This document shows positions 54,796 to 64,000 of a DNA stretch of 64,000 nt, piece after piece. Source of the DNA: Cryptomeria japonica (Eukaryota > Streptophyta > Pinopsida > Cupressales > Cupressaceae); contig NC_081414.1 of assembly GCF_030272615.1 (NCBI RefSeq), forward strand, positions 523,448,137-523,512,136, written 5' to 3'. Made by a program: the position numbers and the translations under genes. A model generated the notes under the pieces. That model ran no database searches. It worked only from the letters and a program-made list of their open reading frames with translations, and had not been told where the DNA came from. How positions within the stretch are numbered: the stretch's first letter is position 1; each line of letters opens with the position of its first letter.

Positions 54796-55985
54796 TGTGC
54801 TATACTTCAAATTCACATCAGGTTCACCAAAATATGCTATTATCAAATTCATCATTGCTAAATAGGAACTAAGGACAATCATGAATTCCTTAACTATCTA
54901 CGCAATTCAAACATAAAACCAATGAAACAATGCGATTAAGAAATAGGAATGTCAAATATGTTAATCAAAACTCCCTTTTCCATGATCGCATATGGCTTCC
55001 ATTTCTCTTCTCCTCTCTATGGTATGATGGCTCTCAGATATTTTGCTGGCAACCTACAAATGACACAAAGATTCAAAGTTCGTGATTGTTCAAAAATGGA
55101 GATTGAATGTTCAATTTATAGATTTTTGGAGAAGATTGATTGAAAGGTGGAACATAATGATCAAGAGGTGGAAATCACATGAGCTCACATGCTGATTGAT
55201 AGTAGAACTGCTGACTTGGAGGTGAAACAAAATAGACTGAATAGATTAATTGAGTTAATTGATTGAGAAAAAGCTAACTGAAGGAAGAAAAAGAATGATT
55301 GGAGGAAAATTATTTGATGACAAAGCTAACTAGAAGATGGAAATAGAGATTGGAGAGATAAATGATTTAATTAATTAATTGATTGAATTAATTAATTTAG
55401 CATGTGCTTGCAATTAACTTAGATTTTCAATTTAATCTTTGCATGAGATTTTAATTCAAATAATTGAATTTATTCAATTTAGTATTTGAATATATTTAGA
55501 ACTTGACTTTGATTTTCAATTTGGATTTTGAAATCATGCACATGTATTTGAAATTGGAAGAAATTAGAAGAATTAATTAGTTAATTAAATAATTTAAAGA
55601 AACTATTTAATTATGTAGAAATAGAATTTAATTAAATAATAAAGATTATTTAAATTAAAGGATTCAATTACAATTAATTAAATAATTAATATTTAGAAAA
55701 TGGTTAATGATTAGATGATTAGAGGTAGAAATTAAGAATAGAATCTATTTAAATAATAAAGATTATTTAAATTGGGGAATTAAAAAGAATTAATTAAATA
55801 ATAAATATTTAGAAAATGGTTAAAATAATTAAATGATGATAGAATAGGGAATAGAATAATTAGTAAGATGATGAGGAAATATTAAATTAGAAGAATAAGA
55901 TTAATTAAATTAATTAAATAATTAAATAATTATTTAATCAATTAGAGGAATAATTAGATCAATGAGACATTTTTAGGTGTCTACA
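54796..55985 (-). repeat. Element C 5' LTR, unit 2 copy, 1190 bp
   Basis: TGTGCTATACTTC to GGTGTCTACA in + orientation, followed by TTCGT (55986-55990), which keeps the original target sequence seen at 16051. Confidence 0.9.
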
Positions 55986-56592
55986 TTCGTTGTATTTCTT
56001 GGCTGCCCTTTTATAAAGTTAATTGATCATTTGCCTATAAAATCACTAATATGAATAAAACAACAAAAATCTATGATATAATACACTGCAATCATGGAAT
56101 AAGATTTGATAAAATTTAGAAAATGTGGAATTAACCGTACAAAACTCCTTGTATTCAGTTCATTATTGTGTATTCGTTGTATTTGGTGGCTCCCCTTTAA
56201 TAAATTTATATGAATATTTACCTCTGTAATCAACAATATGAATATAAAGATAAAAAATTGACAATATGAATATAAATAACAATATGTGTGTGGTGTGAGA
56301 GCACCCTCATGCTCGCAATGGTCAATTTTGGTTCTCATGTTTGGGGTCATTTGGATCAAAGATGTAAAAGTTGCTCAAATGTTGTCAAAGTTGCTCTATC
56401 AAAGTTTGGCTTCATTTAGATAATAGATGTAAAAGTTACTCAGTTGTTGTCAAAGTTGTCAAAGTTGCAAGATAGGCTAGAATTGATTTCGTTCGTCGTG
56501 TGCACAAACTGATGTCATGAGCATGTCTAGGTGGGTAAGATTATGCTAGGCATGCTCCTCAAATGCATACCAAAGCATTGGAACGTTGAGAG
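55986..56592. repeat. Target flank copy in unit 2
   Basis: Same 185-bp tandem words as 44542-45192 (CGTTGTATTTCTTGGCTGCCC and GTATTTGGTGGCTCCCC). The TTGTCAAAG array is shorter (56378-56467). No gene. Confidence 0.75.
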
Positions 56593-57170
56593 TCATACCC
56601 TACTGGCGGGATCTCTCAAGTGCCCTGGGTCCAAAAAATTGTCAAACTTTGACGAACTGTTTCTTCCAATCCAGGACACATATGATCGATCCGTTAGAAC
56701 CTGTGGGGTCATTTGAATCATTTCAAAATAGTTTTGCCATATTCTTTTAACCATTCTCCTACAAGTATGTTCATTCATTTTATCTAGCATTGGCTTCAAT
56801 ATATTCTCATCAATGTTAATTAGATACTTTGCTTTCCTTCGAATGATTCTAGGAGATGTTAACATCGGTGAATTGTGTGCATTGTGTACATTTAATTCAT
56901 CAAATAGAGCAGATGTATGTTCATCATTTAATTGATTATTCAATGTGGTATCTTCTTCAATTGCATTAGGTTCATACGATAAATCAAATGTCTCTTCTTC
57001 AATTCCATTAGGTGCATTTTGTTCATTTGGTAAGTCAAATTGAGATGTTGAGGATGACATACCTTCTTGTCCCTTTGTTCTAATGTCACGTAATTTCTTC
57101 ATACACTGCCTTTGTCTTTCCTTTTCAGCCTCTCATTGTTTCATTGTTACTCACTTGTTCTTTCCCATGG
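56593..57170 (-). pseudogene. Short Arg/Lys-start ORF of unknown function (unit 2 copy)
   Basis: Counterpart of 45193-45768. It is open from 57102 (MKKLRDIRTKGQEG) to the same final stop (ASRV) at 56593, with Arg at the unit 1 TGA site, but its first 20 codons carry stops. AIEEET/FDLSYEPN repeats and the LKPMLDKMNEHTCRR block are kept. Each unit is broken at a different place, so the ORF was longer-lived before the duplication. Confidence 0.5.
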
Positions 57171-57686
57171 TTGATATCGGTTGTCCTAAATAGAATCATA
57201 TTACATATATATGTAAACAAAAGTTCATAAACAATCAAATAACCATAAATATGCATCTTATCATTATTTTTTTGAATCAAAACTATTAAACAATCACAAT
57301 AATATTAACAAAACTAATAAGAACAACAATTCAATCATTTGAAATCATGCAAAAACAAAAAATTCACTTACTTCTATGTATAAAATAGTGACTAAAATGC
57401 AAACACAGTTGCAGTGGGGTCTTCAATGACCTCAAAAACTTCTTTTTTTTGAGGTCATCGAGGCACTTGGGCAACTAAAAATATCTAAGTACCACGTACG
57501 CGGTCTATTAAAAACCATGTATGTGTTGTTAGTCCCTAAAATGTTTGCAAGCCTAATGGTATTTTTTGGCACCCTATACACATTCCTAGGCCTTAACAAT
57601 GTTATGTAAGGGCAACATAGGCTCAATACCCCATATGCACTATTTGTAGTAAATAAAATGTAAAGGAAAAGGGAGGGAGGGAGGGG

Positions 57687-57756
<70 letters not shown>

Positions 57757-58539
57757 CTCGGTGAGGAGGGACCTCAAGGAGATTAGTCCAAACCAGTCAG
57801 CAAGAGTAAATAAAATAGAAACACATAGATATGATGGAGAAAATGCATAACATATAGTTTTATTTCATGAAATTTAATTACATCCAACCGGTAACACTTA
57901 AGTTACAACATACCGGCACACAGGCCTGGTAGAATAGGTCACACTAGGACCTTGAATCGAAAGATGTATCTTGTAGGTACAATCTATCTATCTGATACTT
58001 ATTGATATTAAATTCTAAAGAATGATTACAAATATATATCGATCCAAATGATCTAGTCGGCCCAAAAGGTCAAAACCTGAAGAATAAGACCTAATGTGCA
58101 AAATGAATAAGGTCAGCCTCCGCTAAGAGATTCCTCCAAAAAATCCAAAGGATGAAACATGGAAGGTTGACCACATGCCAAGAAACATTAAGATCAATGC
58201 CCAAGGCTCCATAAGTTTTAGAAAGAGTTCTAATAGATCACCAGAATAGGTCTCAAGCAACCAAGAACAAGAAACTATCCAAGAAACCAGTTGTGATATA
58301 TTGTTGAAAAGTGATCCAAATGAGATGTGGCTTGAAAGAAAGAAAGATGATCAAGTCTTCAAGTAGAATCCAACTCTATAGGATCTGATGATCCAAAACT
58401 GGGACACACACAGAAAGGAAAAATGAAACTGCAAACAAAATAGAAAGTCAATGTTTTTGGTTGATGCAAGATTGTTGTGAACCGCAGATGCTCCTACATC
58501 AGACATCTGGGGTTAATGAAAAGTGAGCCTCTCACTTTG
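57171..58539. other. Non-coding interval in unit 2 with GA microsatellite
   Basis: Counterpart of 45769-47149: motif array at 57490-57640, GA run at 57689-57752, then CCGGTAACA-containing sequence before element D. No gene seen. Confidence 0.5.
57689..57752. repeat. GA microsatellite, unit 2
   Basis: A perfect GA run of about 32 units preceded by GGGAGGGAGG. Confidence 0.95.
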
Positions 58540-60070
58540 TTGGGGTCAGAGGCAAACCAAGATGGTCTACCAGTGCCTAAGAAATCCAAGATGAATCTTC
58601 AACTAGTCTTATCTTCCACTTCACAAGATATTCTTTGTACTGACTGTTTCAGGTACTACGCCCAATACTACTATCCAAAATCTATTCAATTTGATCTGGT
58701 TCCTTCTGGGGCAATTTTTTCTTCAAGTCTCCAAAACTATCCTCACTAACTTCTAGTTCATTATACTCATGAAGATCTACATTATTGAATATAGGTGAAA
58801 TACTTTGACTATTTGGTAGCTCTACTTCATAGGCATTTCCAGAACTGAACTTTCTCAAAATCTTACAAGGTCCAAACTTCTTCATATGCAACTTACTATA
58901 AGTTCCAACTCAGAATCTCTCTTTTCAAAATTATACCATCACTTCATTGCCAGCTTAAAATTCCTTATGTCTCCTCTTCTCATCTGCCTTCTCCTTATAT
59001 TTTATGTTCATGTCTTCCAAATGTTGTTTAACCTGAATATGCAATGGTGCCATTTGATCTGCAAAATCTTATGCTTCTGAACTCTTCTAGTCTTCACTAC
59101 CTATGTCTCTCAATTCTACTATTCCTCTAGGATGCACTCCAGTAAAATATATCAAAAGGTGTTTTTCTAGTACTTCTATTCACTAAATTGTTATAGGCAA
59201 AATCGGATTGTGCAAGGACCAAATCCCAACTTCCAGTTTTTTCTCCCACTAACCATCTCAACAAGTTTCCCAAACTTCGGTTAACTACTTTTGTCTGCCC
59301 ATCAGTCTACGAATGAAAAGTAGAAGTGAATGTTAAATCTGTCTTCATCTTCTTCCAAAGTGTTGTCCAAAAATAGCCAACATCTCTGTTTGAAACTATG
59401 CTCTTAGGTAACCCATGCAATTGCACCACTTCCTTGAAAAATAGGTCTACTACATGCAATGCATGTGGTGTCTTCTTACAAGGTATGAAATAAGCCATCT
59501 TCAAAAATCTATCCACTACCACAAATATAGAGTCATTCCCTCTCGATGTCTTAGGCAATCCTTGTACAAAATCCATGCTTATATCCTCCCAAGGTCTTAC
59601 CAGTAGTGTCAAAGGTTTATACAATCCCACATTTTGACTACTACCTCTTGCAACTTGAAAAACTCTACAACTCTGAACATGTCTCTTAATATCCTTATAG
59701 ATCTGGGGCCAAAAGTACTGTTCACTCACCAATGCAATTATTTTATCAATGCCAAAATGTCTAGCTAAACCTCCACTATTCTTCTCTTTGATTAGGTTCT
59801 CTCTCATGGAACTCTTAGGTATGCATAACTGAACTGCCTTGAATAACATCCCATCCTGAATGAAATAATCTAACCATTTGCTCCTATCAATCATAATTGG
59901 TTCTTTACATGCTTTCGAAGGTTCTGCAAAATTTGGTTCTTCATCATAGAAGTTCTTCAAATCTTCAAAACCTAATACTGTCACTCTCATTTTTGTCAGC
60001 AAATTTCTTCGCCTACTCAATGCATCAACAAATTTGTTAGATTTCCCACTTCTATACTTCAAAACAAAGG
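58540..60070 (-). pseudogene. Chromodomain, integrase and linker of element D (unit 2)
   Basis: Matches 47150-48698. Chromodomain remains near 58680-58560 (YKEYLVKWKIRLVEDSSWIS), integrase C-terminus 58891-58682, integrase core 60062-59307 with ISMDFVQGLPKT, IVSNRDVGYFW (second Asp in the SDRD block now Asn, plus a short deletion) and a stop after FTSTFHS before the Glu block, which reads Lys. Zinc-binding part LARHFGIDKIIALVSEQYFWPQ is better kept than in unit 1. Inactive. Confidence 0.85.
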
Positions 60071-61310
60071 TGTAAATCTACAATAATTCTACCCATCTTA
60101 TACATCTTTAATTGAACTTACTCTAACTATTCAAATACTAAAAAGCTTGATGGTCTATATACAACACAAATTCCTTAGGCAACAAGTAGTGTCTCCATTT
60201 CCTCAAGGCTTGAACTATGGCATAAAATTCTTGATCATACATTGAATATCTCTTTCAAGGATCATTCAATTTCTCACTGAAATATGCTACTGCTCAATCA
60301 CTTTATGCTACAACAATTCAAAACTTTTGTTTGCTTCGGTGGTCCACTTGAATTCCTTTTGATTTCCCCTCATGGTCTTAGTCATAGGGTTACAAACTAA
60401 ACTAAATTTTTTGATAAACTTCTAGTAAAAACTAGCCAATCCATGGAATGATTTTACCTCTCCAATGCTTTGTGGTGTAGGCCACTCAATAATGGATTTC
60501 ACCTTCTCAGGTTCCATCTTCAAACAATCCTCAAATATCACAAATAACAAATAGACTAAATCATCATTCATGAAATTACACTTCTTGATATGGATCATCA
60601 ACTTTTCTTCTCTCAACCTTTTTAAAAAATTTCTTAACTGCAACAAATGCTCCGCTTTATTTTTATTGAAAATCAGAATGTCATCCAAATGCACAATAAA
60701 AAACTTACCCAAGAATTTCTTTAATATCTCATTCATCAACCTCATGAAAGTGCTCGGTGCATTAGTCAATCCAAAAGGCATCACCAACCATTAATATTGT
60801 CCTTTGTTTGTCTTAAATGCTATCTTCCACTCATCACCTTCTCTAATCCTGATCTGATGATATCCACTCTTCAAATCTATCTTTGCAAAGTATTTTTCTC
60901 CACTTCAATAGTCCATTATGTCATCCATCCTGGGCAAAGAAAACTCGTATTTCACTATGATCTTGTTTATTTCTCTTGAATTGGTACACATCCTCCATTG
61001 TCCATTCTTCTTAGGTGCTAATACTGTTGGTACTGCACAAGGGATCAGACTGTTCATGATCAAACATTTTCTTAACAGCTCCTGCACTTGTCTATTCAAT
61101 TCTTCATTCTCTGTCGATGTTAACCATTGTGCAGCTTTATTAGGCAAACTAGCTCTAGGAACCAAGTCCATGCAATGACTAATACCTCTAATAGGTGGCA
61201 ATCCATCAGGTACATTATCTGAAATGATTTCCTCATATTTTATCAGCAAATATCTTATCTCTGTCGGGTGTTCTCCGTGATAGCTCTGAAAAATGATTGC
61301 ATGAAATTTT
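60071..61310 (-). pseudogene. RNase H and reverse transcriptase of element D (unit 2)
   Basis: Matches 48711-50040 but is more damaged: RNase H (60420-60075) has stops and a deletion of the CDAS block, and RT is split into 61249-60905 (NRQVQELLRKCLIMNSLIPC to RMDDIMDY) and 60787-60422 with the active site [12 protein letters not shown] and [12 protein letters not shown]. It is 5' truncated at the same point as unit 1 (about 61310). Confidence 0.87.
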
Positions 61311-62971
61311 CAATTTTGAGCTTGAGATATTGATTTTCTGGTCTTATTTGTATCCTTTGAAAATGATCCATGGTCTAGGGCTTAGGTTTTATCAACATCT
61401 TTTGTGTTTTGTCAAGAAAACCCTAGCACTGATATATTCTACAATTACTTTTTTCAGTTAAAGCCAAGGGTTTCTTACCATGGGTGGGGCCATTTGTTTC
61501 CTAAGGTGTTAAAGTGATGGATAACCGGTTCATGTTTTTTCCTAAGTTGCAAACTATCCTTTGACCGGTTTCCTTTTAAATATCCGCTCCCATAATTTCC
61601 CAAAGTTCGAAAGTCCTAAGTAGTTCGGCAGGAGATTAAAGACATAATGGATCCAACAGTTTGGGCTTTCCCCATGATCAAAGATGTGAGGATTTTAAAG
61701 ACCGCGGTATCGGGAGATTGTGTCATGTGTTATCAGCAGGTACTGGTAGGCTCAGTAGTGTAACCGGTCGAAGCATTATGTTACCAATTCTCAGTAGGTA
61801 AAGGTCAGTATACTAATGGTCCATTAAATTAAACATGCTCAAAATAAATGAAGATGTTTTATCCTGAGGAAAAAGGTGCTCCATCTTTAATCTTTAAAGA
61901 GTGGATGGGCCATATGCAAAGTGGTAAAGAGTGGACAAATCAGATGGCTCTTGTGGTCCTGCAATGAAAGTTGCATGGAGATTATGAACCGAAGCATTGC
62001 GAGATGATGCCAGGTGTCCCGAGTTGTCCAGGAAGATCTATGGTGGAGCCGCTAACACAGTCTTGTTGACAGATGATATGGCATTGTTTAGTTAGATCTT
62101 GGTAGGTCCACAGATACAGATGGAATGTCAAAGGTTGTGTCAACAAGCAATGATCGTTAGATTTGCCAGGATGGGTAGAATCTATGGTAGGGTTTCAAAT
62201 TTGAAATTATGAGGGATTTTGGTGGCACTGGTTGTAGCCACGGGAAAGAATTAAAATGAATATTAGATACCAACTTGTCAATTCAGGATCGATTTGATAG
62301 TCAAAGATGATATCCCAGAGATGTGAAAGGATTTGGATAAGCTTATGGTTCAAGTGCAATAGATCACGAGTTCTCTGATAAATTCAGAGATTTGTTTGAT
62401 GGCAGAGATCCTAAAAATAGAAGAATGTATACCCATGGAAGAATTAAATCAGGATAAAATCACTTGCATCAGATGAACCTTGACAGAAGAATACAGTGGA
62501 TGTGATATTCATGAATTCTAGTGTCCATAGTTGGCAAATTGAATCAAGAGCACCCAAGTGGTGATGTTTCACAAACATGCACTACTTGATGAAGTATGGT
62601 TTAACTATAAATACAACAAGTTAGTGATCAAATTGGTAGCAAGGTATAAAGTCATTTCATTATTTAAAAGCAGTTTTTCCTTTTGCAAAGAGAATGATGT
62701 TTGAGAAATTTTGTAGATGGAGTTGCAAAATACTATTTGATCCCGGACATAAATTTTCTCTCATGTGTGTGTATGTCTATTGTCATAGGGGATGTGGAAG
62801 TGGAAAGGATTGCCAAAGGGGGCATGAAATCCTTTTCTTCTGAATCCTCCTCCCACTACCTCTAATCCTGGGCATGAAGGTTGAAGATCTTCCTCTAGTT
62901 TAGAGGCAACTTTTCTTCTTGCCAGGACCTTGTTTCCTTTCCTGGAAGAGAAATGCTCTATAGGGAAACAA
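61311..62971 (+). other. Promoter-like unique region, unit 2
   Basis: Counterpart of 50041-51881, with the TATA box ACTATAAATACAAC at 62604-62617 and a damaged version of the short + frame (to about 62835). Lacks about 180 bases present in unit 1. Confidence 0.5.
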
Positions 62972-64000
62972 CGTAACATCTCACACCCCATTCGAAGGTA
63001 TCAGGGTGAAATGATATGGCTCAAATGGTTTTTCTACTACCAATTTTCAATTAAGAATGATGATTCACATGTGCCAACGCATGGACATGTAGATATTTTG
63101 CAACAGAATTGCATACGCCCTTTTAGGGCTAATTCTTAAAATGAATCTTTTGTTGATAGGTGTCTTCTAGCCTGAAGCTTGGTGCTCCCTTATTCTATAA
63201 AAGGGAAATCAAGGATATTAGCTAGGGTTCCAAATTTTCTAAGAAGGATCTCTGTAAAAAGTAGGTCTATTTTGTAGGATTAGATTCTAGATAATTCGAC
63301 GGAGTCATAGGAAATAACAAAGACTATAATGTCATTTTTGTAGAGCAAGATATAATAAAATAGTTGCAAGTTTTCTTTTGAAATGGGTTATCCTATATTT
63401 GAATTTGTTAACTGTTATCTGGTAGAAGGTAGCTTATAATATTAATACAGATGTATTTCCTAGTCTTTACTCTCCTATGTGCGATTTTGTTTTCTTTTAA
63501 GCAAATGAGATCAAGGGTTTCGTTTGTTTGTTGTATTGTTATGATGCATGTATTCTTCCATTCAATGCTTTAATCTAAGGGGTTAATTAAAATGCTTGAG
63601 TGAGAGTACAAAGAGATAAGGCTCATAATAGGATTTGATAAGTAGTCCAGATGAAGGATTGTAGACAAAAAAATATTGTTTAAGGATAATCTTACCTATT
63701 AGTTGAAGTTTTACCAGATTTTAGTAATGATTTTCAAGGAATCTGTAACCCAAATGAACAAGGCACTGGTATTTGCTAGTAAATGTCATTAGGTTTTTGG
63801 TTTTTGTTTTATTTTCTTTAGGGGTTCTCAAAATAATTTATTATAAACATCAGAATATCTTTTATGTTTCATACATTTTCTATTAGTTGTCTCTCCCCCT
63901 TCTCATACTCCAGTTTAACATTGAGGATCATTGAAGGATTAGCCATCCTTGAGAATTCTCCCTTTTTGTTGAGTCTTTTGATGACAGTATCGTTGCAGAG
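62972..64000 (+). repeat. LTR of element E, unit 2 copy, cut by window end
   Basis: CGTAACATCTCACACCCC onward, collinear with 51882-52940. TATA box CTATAAAAGG near 63193. About 7 percent different from unit 1 in the stretch compared (63540-63810). Confidence 0.6.

Larger units (their letters stand above)
54284..64000. repeat. Tandem duplication unit 2 (cut by window end)
   Basis: Starts at the fusion of E gag to C leader and repeats unit 1 in order to the window end, where 63990 corresponds to about 52930 of unit 1. Confidence 0.92.

Noticed and set aside
1-64000. tRNA, rRNA, snRNA or miRNA genes
   Set aside because: The only tRNA-like strings are retroelement primer sites; no cloverleaf with A/B boxes was recognised on reading both strands, and no rRNA signature was seen.

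Overview
This window reads as repeat-dominated intergenic DNA from a large plant genome, most likely a gymnosperm (conifer-like). The evidence is the AT-rich composition, the dense nesting of long, old Ty3/gypsy LTR retrotransposons, and several unknown ORF families that I associate with gymnosperm repeats; the organism call is inference. I find no intact single-copy host gene, no tRNA or rRNA gene and no CRISPR. Nearly every coding stretch is a decayed element protein.

Layout, left to right. 1-5.6 kb: 3' half of an Athila-like element (element F, + strand): RNase H, integrase, then an extra ORF of about 735 codons that ends on the polypurine tract (PPT), then the start of a 3' LTR. 6.1-7.2 kb: a broken ORF of unknown function on the - strand. 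7.5-16.05 kb: minisatellites and a broken intron-containing gene-like locus, interrupted by element A (9.8-15.5 kb). Element A is an LTR element with a four-knuckle gag and a second ORF of about 1,060 codons, but no protease, RT or integrase. 16.06-44.54 kb: element C, a giant Tat-lineage element on the - strand with two matched LTRs and a 5-bp target duplication (TTCGT / TTCAT). It has gag, protease, RT, two RNase H domains, integrase and, between pol and the 3' LTR, an antisense Plant Mobile Domain gene with its own TATA box. Element B (28.02-39.68 kb, + strand, Tekay/Del-like chromovirus) sits inside C between gag and protease with a perfect 5-bp duplication, GTACT. 42.95-64 kb: an 11.34-kb tandem duplication (unit 1 42945-54283; unit 2 from 54284, cut by the window end). 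Each unit carries part of C's leader, C's 5' LTR, the flanking target, a short - strand ORF, a GA microsatellite, a - strand chromovirus pol (element D) and the LTR of a + strand element (E).

Relative history read from the sequence: C inserted first; the 11.3-kb duplication followed soon after, since the three C LTR copies look about equally diverged, near 8 percent by eye; B inserted later (LTRs about 4 percent apart in the stretch I compared). Premature stops in most of these ORFs are mainly TAG and TGA that look like C-to-T changes at CAG and CGA, as expected from long-term CHG and CG cytosine methylation.

Best candidates for something undescribed: element A's pol-less architecture with its large unknown ORF; the antisense PMD gene in C; the extra ORF of F bracketed by two copies of the same 12-base PPT; and the promoter-duplicating rearrangement in B's 3' LTR. 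Coordinates of decayed domains are good to tens of bases. LTR ends with target duplications are exact.
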